Numbered from the stretch's first letter, positions 25,301 to 36,638 are shown. The stretch is 64,000 nucleotides of DNA from Hydractinia symbiolongicarpus (GCF_029227915.1 NC_079882.1:22263001-22327000); one strand, 5' to 3'. The notes: generated by a model from the letters alone, not told the origin. Translations and numbers: made by a program.

Positions 25301-28114
25301 TTATCATGTGCATGCAATGGGCAAAATCAACAACAAAAAAAAAATTGCATTAAATTAAATTTAATTTCATGCAACATGTTTGTAGCGAAACTTTAAAATA
25401 CTGCACTGTAGCACAGGCAGCAGCATTTCTTCTTCCTGCTTCATTTTCACTAAATAATCAATTTTATACAGAATATAAAGAAACAAACAAAAGCAGCCAA
25501 CTGTGAGAAACACGAATTGAAATTTTTTTATCATATTTTGTAACAAAAATATAAATGTCTTTTTCTAATCCTAAGCTCGTAAAAAAAATTACACACATTT
25601 TCGTCAATGTATTATTGAGCAGATTGACAACTGTTTTTTTATGCTTCATTTATCCAACAAATTTGCAAAAGGAATTACACATGTTATGTTTTATAATGTA
25701 TATCTAGATGTTGCTAACTGTCAAAGTAGCCAATAATTCACCCCCTTTACAGGTTTAAGATGTTGTTGCGTGATTTTGCTGCATATGCAGGGCAACAAGA
25801 AGCTGTTTTATGCAAAAAAAATTAGCCTCGGCATCTTAATCAAGGAATTGAATTTACTCTGAAATCTAAAAATCTTAAATAATTACTAAACCTAGCTATT
25901 TCTTTATATTAAACTTTCTACATGCTAACTGGTGCTCAAATAATTTTAAGGAAACAGTCACTTTTTGTTGATTCAGCATGGATAGTTAAGCTTTCTATTA
26001 TGACCTTTTATTATCTAATTATCTATCAATCCATTATCTCATTTTTAGCAAACTATATTTATTTTCCTCTCCAGTCTAACTTTAAAAATAGCTGATGTAC
26101 TGTAAATGTGATTTGTGATTCAGCAACACATCAATCATCACATCAGTGGCAACCAGATTTCTTACTTTCTTGTTAGCGAACATGTGCTCAATTTTGTGAT
26201 ATTAACTATTCAAGACATCATAATAATCAAGGACGATATTATGTTATATATAGTCAATTGAATATACTTTAGCCAACAATGATCTTTTCACACAGGTTAA
26301 GGAATACTTAAGGCCTTTTTTAATTATGTATCTTTATCCTGCTGTGTAACAACTAGTGGTGCCGTAGTTTAGTGGTTATAACTCTCACACTCTATTTACA
26401 AGAGACCAAGGTTCGATTCCCCTTGGGCGCGATTCAATATGGGTGAGTGAATATTAATATAGCTTGGGTTAATCCAAGCCATTTGTAAGAAATTGGGGAG
26501 ATGGCACACTGTGTGGCTGCGTTGGACGTTGCAGGGAGTTGTCTAGTAGAGCGCAGAGCCTAATTGGGTCTGTGTAGCTCAAAATGAGCATTAAAAACAC
26601 TCTAGAATCGCCATCTAAGCCATGTGGCGCCGTAGATTAGTGGTTATAGCTCTCGTACTCTGTGCGGGAGACCGGGGTTCGATTCCTCTTGACGGCGATT
26701 CAACATGGGCGAGTGAATGTTACCATAGCCCGGGGTTAACCCAAGCCATGTGAGGGAAATTGGGAAGATGGCACACTGTGTGGGCCGTTGGATGTTGCCG
26801 GGAGTTGTCTAGTAGAGCGCCGGCTCTAATTGGGTCTGTGTAGCTCAAAATGAGCATTAAATACTCTAGGACTCTCCATCTACGCCATGGCCCCTCCTGG
26901 AAATAATAGACAGGGTATATCCCTCGATATTTGTGAGGCTAGCCATGTAAAATATGCACATCTATCTATCTATCTATCGGTCATTCCTGGAAATAGACAG
27001 GGTATATCCCTCAATTTTGCGAGGATAGCCATGTAAAATATGCACATCTATCTATTTAACTTGGATTATGCTATCTCATCTTTCCTCTATTCATCCCTTT
27101 GAAGACTCATAAGTTTTGCCATATCGTTTTTTGAATGTCCTTATTGTGTTCAATATTATAAAATATAATTAATATTAATAGACGGATTTAGGTCTTTTCC
27201 TGTGAGTTTCTTGACACATCGTTGAGGTTATAAACTCTCTTTTTTCCTGCCATGCAAATGCCAAAGTCGTAAGAACTATACTGAAAATGTAAACAACAGA
27301 ATTCATCTATGGAAATTAAGTAATAGAGACATCAAAATTATTTCAAACAAAAAAACAAGACCAAACAAAAAATATAAGGACTAATAATATATAATGTGAC
27401 AAAAAATTAAATGTTCGGTAAACGCCGAACTATGAATCTGACTCCTAAACTCTTACTTATGAGCTATGTCACGGGTATATATATATGGTAAAGTGTTATA
27501 ATTGTTTTTCACAAAAATATGACGTTCGACTTTGGTAGCAGTTGCTGGGAATCTTTATTTTGTAAGTGTGAAATTATCTTCCTAGAGAACTTATTGACAA
27601 GTTGCAGCGTGACATAGTTGTTTTATTTTGCTTTTAAAATAAAAAACATGTGCACGCATGCACACAGGCAAGAAATATAAAGACGGACCGCAACGATCGA
27701 AGAAGTCAAGTTGAAAAAGCAACTTCCTTTTTAAAATAATTAAAACCTGATCATAAAAAGGTAAAATGATAGTTAGAAAAAACAATTCCAGCCCCTTTTA
27801 GATTGTTTGAACTTTAAATCTGTAAATTAAAGGAAATAATTTTTTCTTTTTTTATTCTTTGTCCTTTTTTTATTGCCTGCAAGATAATTTTAAACCGTTA
27901 CAAGTCCATTTCCTTTTCCATGAGTAAGTGGATTTGACCCTGCCCAAACAAATTAGTTTAATAAACATAGAAAAATCTTACCAGGAAAAGCTGACAACAC
28001 CAGTACATCAACAGGATCCTGTAGCTGTGTAATACTTCCCAAACAAAGTTCGATGCTGCAATCCCCATGATTAGTTTGTACAGAAATTCTGTTGCTTGTT
28101 AATAATCCAGCCAT
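19388..28114 (-). CDS. Macro-like domain plus triple TIR protein, complete, 8 exons
   Basis: The spliced frame gives 873 aa. Residues 1-213 resemble the macro-like modules found with TIR or SLOG domains. A G-S-I-T-Q strand precedes V-D-V-L-V-L-S-A-F. P-L-L-A-A-G-D-Q-G matches the macro Gly-rich loop. H-W-M-Q-V-G-L-P-L-K follows. The canonical N-A-A-N and G-G-G-V loops are absent. TIR1 (about 219-333) starts YDIYLSYS; TIR2 (about 376-505) starts YDVFISYSHRD; TIR3 (about 567-690) starts FDVVLSYHRDD and has a degenerate BB loop. Residues about 690-873 are Asn/Ser/Glu-rich and end in a Lys-rich patch. TIRs either cleave NAD+ or act as scaffolds, and macro domains bind ADP-ribose-type ligands. A self-contained NAD-derived signalling or sensing protein is therefore plausible but inferred. 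No transmembrane segment or signal peptide is evident, so it is probably cytosolic. Transcribed convergently with villin. Confidence 0.88.
26357..26623 (+). repeat. tRNA-derived SINE, copy 1 of a tandem pair
   Basis: The head has tRNA-like promoter boxes: TAGTTTAGTGG (A box) and GGTTCGATTCC (B box). The body holds blocks shared with copy 2, such as CCAAGCCAT, GAAATTGGGGAGATGGCACA and TGGGTCTGTGTAGCTCAAAA. It ends directly against copy 2 without its own (ATCT)n tail. It lies in intron 1 of the macro/TIR gene, antisense to that gene. The B box alone should not be read as a functional tRNA gene. Confidence 0.85.
26624..27056 (+). repeat. tRNA-derived SINE, copy 2, with duplicated tail
   Basis: The tRNA-like head is closer to intact (TAGATTAGTGG and GGTTCGATTCC), followed by the shared body. 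Its 3' module GGAAATA..AGACAGGGTATATCCCTC..AGCCATGTAAAATATGCAC ends in (ATCT)n at 26960-26978. That module and a short ATCT run repeat at about 26988-27056. Copy 1, copy 2 and the extra tail suggest head-to-tail retrotransposition or unequal exchange. Confidence 0.85.
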
Positions 28115-29056
28115 ATCTAATGTTCAAACTGTTTTACTTTAAATTAAAAAACGCTCCTCTCAGTAAATTTACATTAACCTTCACGCAAAACGTCATCGTT
28201 TTTAAACAAATTCAAGGAAAGGAAGGGAAATCACGAAGTTCAAATCACACAGAAAATTCATTTTCTTCGAAATATATTTGATTGACTTGGTTATTCAAAC
28301 AACTTTCGTTTGCAACAACGAGTCTGGGTTTTTCCCTTTTCGGGTTCTGATTCTTTTTCCCTCGCAGTTTGCGTCTTCCCATCAACCACATTCCGAGAAG
28401 CCCCAAAGTTACGTTCTTACTAATGGAAAAAAAAGAGAATTGATCCTAGAGGTGTGGCTATGACACTTCTTCCTTTTTGTACAATAGAAGTATGAAATCA
28501 ATTGTGTGCGTTTTGTTTATTGGACAGATGGGTCAAAAAACAGGTTCAAGAATGGCTAATATGTCACGTTATTTTTACGCTTTAAAGACAAACGAGAATA
28601 GTATCTTTTCTAACATATACATTACAAACAAGACGTTCAACTAAGATGTAGATTTAACAGTTCTTTTGTTGCTATTTTTACGCTTTAACAATAGGAATCG
28701 GCGCTGTTTAACAATAGGAATCAGCTACGACGGTCGTCAACAATCAAGAAATTAACAATGTTTTACGCGGGATGTTTTTATGCTTGTGGATATATATCTT
28801 CACTCCAATCAAGAAAAAAATGGACTGCTGTTGTCAATGAATTTAAGCTGATGTTGAATTTTCCACATTGCATTAGAGGGCAAACATGTAGTTATTCAAA
28901 GCACCAACACGAAAATAGCTCTGTATAATTTGAACTATTATTATTATTATAACTACTAACTATAATTTGAACTATAAACAACAGTTCAGCAGTGTGCTTC
29001 TGGCCTGGTGATGCCAAATGGATCCATCTTAATTGATGTTGGTGATAATGGAAGGC

Positions 29057-29086
29057 ATTGCCCCTTTATCGCTATAAAGGGGCAAT
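29057..29086. repeat. Perfect 13-bp hairpin, loop CGCT
   Basis: ATTGCCCCTTTAT, then CGCT, then its exact reverse complement. It sits inside AT-rich spacer and is GC-rich for this region. Possible MITE end pair or structured RNA; role unknown. Confidence 0.7.
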
Positions 29087-29462
29087 CTCGACCCCTATTT
29101 TCTTTTTGAGATTTTAATCGAGGGACGAGAATGAATGAGGGGTTATATAAGCATGCTATATCGACAACAATTTGAGAAAATTTACCACAGCATCGTATAT
29201 TCCTGATTTCAACTCAAACATATAGTATCCTTGTTATCTAGATGATGCCTTTTTTTGAAGCAATAGTGATACCGTACTCGACATATTCGTCCGGACCTTA
29301 TCAGCTTTAATTACAGACTATCTCGTGCAAAGAACTCAAAAACGCATTTGGAATTATGACAACTCGTTTTCGTGTATTCAAACGTCCAATTATCTTAAAG
29401 TTAAATTGGGTGTAATAATATTAATCATTAAGGCAACACAATTATTTAGGGCTGTCTCTCGG

Positions 29463-29540
29463 CAACCTCGTCTCAGGACTTTTCCACGCCTATGAGATTC
29501 TGAATACCATAGGCTCAGAAAAGCCCTGGAGACAGGGTTG
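29463..29540. repeat. Short inverted-repeat (MITE-like) remnant
   Basis: The left arm CAACCTCGTCTCAGGACTTT matches the reverse complement of the right arm ending CCCTGGAGACAGGGTTG with a few differences. A related 3' end (GCCCTGGAAACGAGGTTG) occurs near 36000, so this is a dispersed family. Confidence 0.6.
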
Positions 29541-30391
29541 GTCTCTTAGATAACCAAAACATAATGGTTATTAAAATTATGAAATCAAGGAATCATTGGA
29601 AAAATATTCGATAAGAAAAATGGAGACAGATGGTATGGTATCACTTTATGTTGAGGTTCCAACATTAGTTCCATGTTGGACCTAGATACTACGAGAGGAG
29701 CACAAACCTATTTTAACAGAAGACGCAGTTTTATGACATTTTCGTTCCACGCCCCAAGTAAGCAAAAAAAATCGTATAAAAGGTTTTTTATTGAACAGTA
29801 AAAATCTGTCACAATTTTTTTGTTTTGAAAAAAGCCTCCTCTTAGATTTTATAGTTGTTAACGTACACAGCTGGGCAAAATTGCTTTAAAATTTTATATC
29901 ACATCACTAGTTGCTTATAAAAAAATTGTATTATGATTGCAACTCGGTATCAATTAAACACAACATCATGTTTTAATATCCCGTCATGTTCGGTGAGATA
30001 AATATGTAAAAACTGATAAAAACGTAAAATATTAACCAACAGTTATAACATAAACACCTGTATTGTTTAAGAAATATACTTGCAATATCCTTGCGCAATG
30101 TCCAGTTTCCTAGTAATAAGGAGCCAGCTTATTATTATTTAAATATCTAGAATTAAAATGGTAATAAAAACAAAATTGACGTCATTGGTATTAGGTTATA
30201 AAAATAACAAGCACATTCGTTTCCTAGCCTAAATAGCAATTTTTATCTGTTTATTTGGTGGGTAAATTAACCAATCGAGGTACAAGTAATCGAGGAAGTA
30301 CTTGATTTATTATGCCTTTCTCAAATATACATAATATCAGACATCCTTTGTTGAGAAGCATGTGAGGGCAACTATGATGTCAGTATCGAAT

Positions 30392-30397
30392 TTTATT
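30392..30397 (-). terminator. Candidate poly(A) signal of the HMGB gene
   Basis: AATAAA on the minus strand about 260 nt after the HMGB stop codon at 30657. Other AT-rich variants are nearby, so the assignment is tentative. Confidence 0.4.
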
Positions 30398-30656
30398 GTA
30401 AAAGATTTCGTACAATTTAAAATAAATATTAAAAATCATTCCAAACATCAGTAAATTTAGAAGAAAGGTTTTTTTAAAAATATTGCATCGTATTCAGTAC
30501 ACGAATTCTTCACGTTCAAAACAAGTAGCCAACAAACTTGAATGACTCGAACATATGCATGCTTTGTTGATGAAAATGGTGAGAGGATAGTTGAATAAAA
30601 CAGCAATTTAAACACTGCTATCCACAACATGAATATATGCAAATAATACAAGTGAC

Positions 30657-33600
30657 TTAATCTGAATCGTCATCAGAGTCATCTTCTTCCTCTTCAGAAT
30701 CATCACTGTCATCGTCATCATCATCAGATGACTCTGGGACAGGTTCTTGAACTTTCTTTTTCGGGGCAGGTTTCTTTCCTTGGTCTGGATTCTGAAGAAA
30801 AGAAAAGATACTGTTATTATGAAATGATATAAAAAATGTGTAAAGCTAATGCACAATCACATTCTTACGGGGTAAAAATTTGTTTTATTGTAAAATTATC
30901 TCTAAAAACTTCAGAATTCTGACACAAAAAAATGTACGTTACTTTTAGAAATTGCTGGATTTTCTCTCTTCTGCCGCAAATTTGAAAGAAGCATAACAAG
31001 TTTACAATGACATAAGAATTTTTACAATTAATTAAACGTGGCATCAAAATTAAAATGTGAATGACTTATGAAATGAAAAAAGCTTTTTAAAAAATATATG
31101 ATAAACAAACTTTTACATATTGTGAATTTTTGAATTTTTTCAGGAGAGGCCATGGGTTAGATCGAGAGTCCTCATTTTGAGCTATACAAAGCCAATTAGG
31201 GCCCACGCTTCACTAGACAACTCCCAGCAACATCCAACGGCCCACACAGTCAGCCATCTGCCCAATTTCCCTCACATGGCTTGGGTTAACCCGGGGCTAT
31301 GGTAACATTCACTCGCCCATGTTGAATCGCTGTCAAGAGGAATTGAACACAGTCTCCAGCACAGAGTACGAGAGCTATAACAACTAATTTACAGTGCCAC
31401 GCTAACCAGGCGCCATACTAATATATTATGAATATTTGGAGATTAACTTATGGGATTGAGAGGAAAAATTTAGGAATTTTTGTTAACATGGCAGCATTTA
31501 AAGGGGAAATCCAGTATAAATCACTTTTTTCTTTTTTGTTATATACGTACTCAGAAAAGCATAAGAAATCAAAAAAAACTTACTTCACTTGTTTTTCTTA
31601 TTATATCATGGCGAAATTTTCAACGTTACATAAAATTTGTTTGCATTTGTGTGCAAAAAAGCGCGTGCGGAGGAAAAATATTGCTGAATTGTGAAATAAA
31701 AATAAATTGGCTTGTAAAGTAAAGTTTTTTGACGAAAAGAATGTTAAAAAAAGCGAATAAATATATTTTCTATTTCTTTAAAAAATATTTTGCTAAGAAC
31801 GTTACTTTGAGTCAGTAAAAGACACCTCGTCACTTTGCATCATTATTAATTTCTCCCTTGTGAGACACAAGAGGTTCGAAGTTGTGTGGCTGTAGCTTTG
31901 TAAAGTCTTTTTCATGAAGAGAATTATCCTAGTCTACGTTTTCTAAGTTAAAATCTTCGTCATTACTACAAGACGTCTTATCAACGAACAATGTAAACAG
32001 TAAGTAAACAAACTTTTAGAAGGTGTGCTGCTGAGCTCACGGACTTTCTGCAAGATGTGACGTATGCTTATTTATTCGGACCTAGTCCTCTGAACTTTAC
32101 ACGACCTTGCAAATTTATTTAAAATTGAAGATGTTTACAGACCCGATTAAGGTATAAATAAAGATTTTTAATGATTGTAAAAGGTTTATTTTGACAAATT
32201 TATGTATTGTCTTCTTAAAATAACATTTATTTCAAATATTTTCTTTTTACTGGAGTGCCCCTTTAACCTCTGCAATTGCTGAATGGCAGCATAAATTAGA
32301 AAAGGCTGTCAGGGAAGCTAAAAAAAAATTAATAAATAATAATTCAGCAAACAATTACAAAATAGATCAGCAGAATGACTAAAAAGCAACAATGTTGTGT
32401 TTTTATCACTTTTCATGATTTTTAACCTGCAAAATTCTAATGATCACATCCTTTGACATCCTTAGAAAGAAATTTTAAAATTTATATACATAACATGCAT
32501 CTTACATTTTTTCTGTATTCTTCCATTTCTTTTTCATATCTTTCTTTATCTTTTTCAACAATTTCTTCATATTTCTTTTTATTTTCAGCTTTCATATCTC
32601 GCCACCTTTCACCAGCAAGTTGTGGTATCTTTTCACCATCTTTTAACGTCTTTCCAGCAATTTCTTTACGAAACTCAGCAAGAAAGCAAAAGTAAGCTGT
32701 CTGAGGTCTTTTTGGTTTGTTTGGGTCCTTACCCATTTTCTTATCAAGAGCTTCTTTCTAAATTTAAAAAAACAAACCAATTCTTCAATATAAAAATCAG
32801 TAAAAAAACACATATTTCTTACAGTAAAAAGAAGTTAAAGTATGCCAACAAACAGATGCATACTAACCTCTTTCAAATAACGATCCCTATCTGTCTGGTA
32901 TTTTTGTTGATAAGGTGCTTTCTCCTCATCTGACATTTCTTTCCAAGCAGCTCCACAAAGTTTAGCAACATCTTGAACCCTAGATGTATCCTTTCCTTTC
33001 TTCTTTAAAACCATGCGGTAATCTGATACAAAGTATATGTATGCCGAAGTTGGTTTCTTGATTCCGTCATTTTTCTTTATCTTCTTGGCTCTTTTGGCTT
33101 TTGTAGGAGAACCTTTTCTTTTTGCTATAAAAATAAAAATAAGTAGCTGTATATTATTACAAACTATTAAAATATGAGAAATATATATGGCTATATAATT
33201 AACAAAAAGAGCAAGTGAAGCTAGCTATCAGCTTAAATCAAAAAGTAAACTTTTGCATTTGTTTTCCTTCGCTTTTTTGCCGTATTCAACATGGCGCCCA
33301 CAAACTTTAAACTTTTTACAAACTTATACTTATCTCAACATTAATCATAAATAAAGTAATTATTTTTTTATCCAAAATATCTATGGTAAAGTATATATAG
33401 CTATAGCTAGCTTTAGCTACTAAAATAATTTTCTTTTCTTTATAAAGTCTTTACTTTATTAGCAATGCTAGGCTAGTTGGTTAGCTATATCTAAAACTTC
33501 AATAAAGTTTCGTCGAAGAAAAAAGTAAATACCACTGCGTTTTGCCTTCTATAAATTATATTTTCTTGAATCATATTTCCTTTCCATCATTTCCTTCCCA

Positions 33601-33863
33601 TATCAAAATTACGAAGAAAAATGCACCAAATTTTGTTTTCCAGTATAAGGTAGTAACCGACCGTACTTCCGCGAAGAGTGAGTATGTGGGACTGACGGTC
33701 TACCATAGTATATTAGTAGTTTTTACCGTAGCTAAATTTATGAAGCTTTGACCAGAGGCAAAATTTATAAAGGTTTGACCGTGAAACCAAGGGTAAAGTA
33801 AGAGTAACTTATCTCCACGTCGTGGTGGAAATTAAAAATATAGAAATACTCACAATTTTCCAT
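30657..33863 (-). CDS. HMGB-type protein: two HMG boxes plus acidic tail, complete, 4 exons
   Basis: Exons on the minus strand are 33863-33854, 33124-32868, 32757-32506 and 30791-30657 (654 nt, 217 aa; vertebrate HMGB1 is 215). A Lys-rich N-terminus leads to box A (about 25-88: K-K-P-T-S-A-Y, then A-A-W-K-E-M). Box B follows (about 98-170: K-R-P-Q-T-A-Y, then G-E-R-W-R-D-M). A Pro/Lys linker leads to a C-terminal Asp/Glu/Ser tail that closes the protein. HMGB proteins bend DNA in chromatin and can act as extracellular signals; their acidic tail modulates DNA binding. Box A keeps a Cys at the second redox position (AKLCGAAW), but the first redox Cys is replaced. Box B has its Cys two residues earlier than in HMGB1. 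Exon 1 codes only three codons and one base. Confidence 0.93.
31142..31400 (-). repeat. tRNA-derived SINE in the last HMGB intron
   Basis: Reverse complement of the 26624 family: the minus strand reads GTGGCACTGTAAATTAGTTG at the head, a B-box-like block, then CCCATGTTGAATCG, GTTAACCCGGGGCTATGG and CTCAAAATGAGG equivalents. It is in the sense orientation relative to HMGB and lacks the (ATCT)n tail. Confidence 0.8.
31498..32266. mobile_element. MITE-like element, about 770 bp, in the last HMGB intron
   Basis: The ends are TTAAAGGGGAAATCCAGTA and, on the opposite strand, TTAAAGGGGCACTCCAGTA, an imperfect 19-bp terminal inverted repeat. The first two bases of each terminus are TTAA, so a TTAA target duplication is possible but not distinct. 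No transposase ORF was found. Confidence 0.5.
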
Positions 33864-34455
33864 TACGTATTAGCTCCCCTTTCTGAGATTTTTAACAAAT
33901 TTGAATCAATGTTTCGTCAAATACAAGACTTCTTCTAGAGGTGGTGAAGCAGCAAAGAAATTCTCATAGAGCGCTCTTATTTTTATGAAAGGACACACCG
34001 TAAAAGTTTAAAATAGTGCCCAATCTCTTTTTTTAACAAAGTAAAATGGCGGGAGATTTGAAAGCATAGAAAACCTAGAAGAGAGGGTGCGTAAAAGTTT
34101 TCATTTTGTGTGAAATACTTTGGAAAAGAAGCTAATTCACTATTTCAGACATATTTAGTGTTTGTTTACTAAAAGTATTCAGATTCCAATGTTTACATTT
34201 TTGCAGCATTTTCAGCGCGAAAAAAATAGCAAGCAAAACATTAGGCAGAAGGCAGAGTAACGATTTTGTGAACTAAATCACTTACACGCTTCTTCAGTTG
34301 TTTTTAATACTCTCTTTGTTGTTTGGCCTTATATTTTTTAATTTACTTTAGGCTGAGTGTTGCTCACAAGTTGATCCTTTTCTTGCAGAACAAGACCGAA
34401 ATTGTGTAGTCATACATTCCTATTGTGTGCCTACATTTGCAAAAAAATACAGTGT

Positions 34456-34515
34456 AAACCTCTTTATAGCAGACACCATCGGTTCCTAAGAAAAGTGTCC
34501 GTTAAAGAGAGGTTT
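34456..34515. repeat. Imperfect inverted repeat (MITE remnant)
   Basis: AAACCTCTTTATAGCAGACAC faces GTGTCCGTTAAAGAGAGGTTT across about 18 bp. Paired termini of this kind are typical of short DNA-transposon remnants. Confidence 0.5.
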
Positions 34516-35920
34516 CATTGTATTAAAAAAACGTCCAAAAATCGCTTCGATAAAATGCGCGAATTGCGTTATGTTATTATGAATACACTTTAAAGAATTA
34601 ATCAAACTATAATGAAGCTTAATTCCATTCGAATCTAAGGTGCTGGAGCGTAAAGTTCGGGGAAAAAAGTAGAAAGGGAAATAGCAAACAAGCAAAAAAC
34701 AATAATTTTCTGAATGTTATTTTTAGACTTAACCCTAGCACAGAGCATCTGGAACAGCTAGCCTCTATTATTGTCTTAGAATTTTCTTTATTCTTGCAAA
34801 GCGGCACACATATCCAAGTTTTACAAAATATTTTAAAACCTTTAGCTCTGTGACAGTGAGGAACGTAGTAAAAAAATCAATATCGTTCTCCATATTTTTC
34901 TTCGAGAAATACTCTAGATAACCAAACAATCGCTGATCTTGTCATAGTCAAAATTTAAGGTAGGTTTATATACGATTGCATTTTCCGCTCGAGCGTTGAA
35001 AGCTCAGGAGCATTTTTCTCTTGAATGAATTAAATGAATTTCCCGCTTGAGAGAAAAGATGTTCAGATTAAAATGGCTGCCGTAAACAGAAAAAACCTTT
35101 GGCTACAAAATTTAAAAAAAATAACAACATTTTTTTATGGCAGCGAATTGACGTAACAGGAAACAAGGAATCAACAACTAAGAAAGATAAGAAAACTTCA
35201 TGGAAAAGGGGAAAAATATTATTTATTGTTTTTATACGAATTTATCTACCAATGCCCAACAAACAGTTGATTTTTGTGGTTGTTAGGAAGATTTCAAAAC
35301 AATTTATGAATCCATAATTTTTGTTCACAAATTCAATGCTAACAGGTCTCTCTGCTGTACTTAACACCAAACGCTTTTTTGAAAGGTGTTTTTATTTGTG
35401 AATAAAGAAGTGCAGCAGAAATTGTTGTTTTTCTAATATAGTTAACCTTTCTTGAATTTCATTGATTAAAAAACTCGAGAGAAAAAAATACACGCTAAAA
35501 AAGTTGACAGAGTTCAACTTTTCGAGAAAAACTTGGGATTATCTTTTTAACTCGAGTCGGCGGTCATTCTACTTCATTGCAAATGTTGGAAAAGCTCTCG
35601 ATGTTATGTTAAAAATTAATTACCCTTTCGAATAAGCACCTCCTAAAACCCTCTGTTTCGTGATCGTTTTTATTTATTGTGGGTAACAAACGCTATAGAC
35701 ATTTATTTATTTGCTTTTTTATGCGTTTATATTTACTTTTGATAAATTTACTTGGGTTATTTATTTCTGTAAGGCGTTTAATCTAGCTTTGACTATACAT
35801 AAAGATATACATAAAGCAATAATGAATGAACAATAACAGTTTCTTTATATGTGATATGAAGTTAAAAATTATATTTTTATAATAAAGTTTTTAAGTTGAT
35901 CAATCAAAGCATTTTCGTCA

Positions 35921-36000
35921 CTAGGGTCTCCTTTGTCCCCAAAGGAGACATCGCGGTTAATCATATTTGACACACGCAAAATGCCCTGGAAACGAGGTTG
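35921..36000. repeat. Hairpin and repeat-end remnant
   Basis: A perfect 9-bp hairpin (GTCTCCTTT / AAAGGAGAC, 35926-35949) is followed by GCCCTGGAAACGAGGTTG. The latter matches the end of the remnant at 29463-29540. Confidence 0.5.
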
Positions 36001-36466
36001 CAATCAGCAATGTCGCAACACTGACTTTTAGAAAGTTACCAGCATTTTAACTAAAGACTTTTTGCCTTGGTTTAGTTTATAGAGGGTGGAACTGGTTTGA
36101 AGTAGTAGTTAGAATCAGACATTTTATTAATATGACTTCTCAAGTGCAACTTAATGAGGAAAAAAAAAATATTTACACAGTAGAAGTAGCTATCTACAAA
36201 ATTAATATACAATCCAATATTGTTAAATATAAAAATTTTAAAAAAGAAAAAAAAAAAAGAAAAAGAAATAGAAAACGAAAAAAGGAAGCAAACACAGTAA
36301 AATTTTTAAAAGTTTTTATTGCAAACACTGATCGAAATGGCCACCCTTCCCGGATTGTCAGTCAGTCTTGCCTGCTAAACTACTTGCTAGGGATTCATTT
36401 CTTTGAAATATTTTACCACATCGTTATAATAATCAGAAGACATCCAAAACGATTGCGCAGCATCAA

Positions 36467-36638
36467 CAGTCGAAGTCGTCCTAAAAAAAGCAATAAGATT
36501 CACACATGGTGGCTAAATTTTTGGATGAAAATGGAAGGCGCCTAAATTGACAGTCGAAGTCGTGCTAAAAGATAAAGCAAAACATTCACACGTATGGTGG
36601 CTAAGTTTTTTAATGAAAATCAAACGCGCCTAAATTGA
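36467..36638 (+). repeat. Two-copy tandem duplication of about 84-88 bp
   Basis: Both units begin CAGTCGAAGTCGT and end CGCCTAAATTGA. The shared internal blocks are ATTCACAC..TGGTGGCTAA and TTTTT..ATGAAAAT. The second unit has a few insertions. Confidence 0.8.

Larger units (their letters stand above)
19388..28114 (-). other. Exon map of the macro/TIR gene
   Basis: In transcript order (minus strand): 28114-27982, 24421-24126, 23785-23576, 23469-23305, 23216-23023, 22742-22459, 21395-21144, 20475-19388. The total is 2622 nt. Exons 1-3 encode the macro-like region, 4-5 TIR1, 6-7 TIR2, and 8 TIR3 plus the tail. TIR1 and TIR2 are each split by one intron between the BB-loop half and the alphaC half. 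This shared intron position suggests TIR duplication with the intron already present. Intron 1 is 3.56 kb and contains two SINEs. The start ATG follows ...CATTAG by two bases. Confidence 0.85.
28115..30391. other. Intergenic region between the macro/TIR and HMGB genes
   Basis: No gene is supported. It contains repeated TTTTTACGCTTTAA and TTTAACAATAGGAATC motifs (about 28560-28730), a 13-bp perfect hairpin at 29057-29086 and an inverted-repeat remnant at 29463-29540. The macro/TIR promoter should lie in its first part, but I see no clear TATA box. Confidence 0.45.

Noticed and set aside
26357-26431. Possible tRNA gene
   Set aside because: It has A and B boxes but is the head of a SINE repeated immediately downstream and elsewhere; the cloverleaf arms are not intact.
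36132-36545. 137-codon plus-strand ORF, Lys/Arg-rich
   Set aside because: It is driven by an A-rich run and half of a tandem duplication, with no domain and no splice or start context worth naming.
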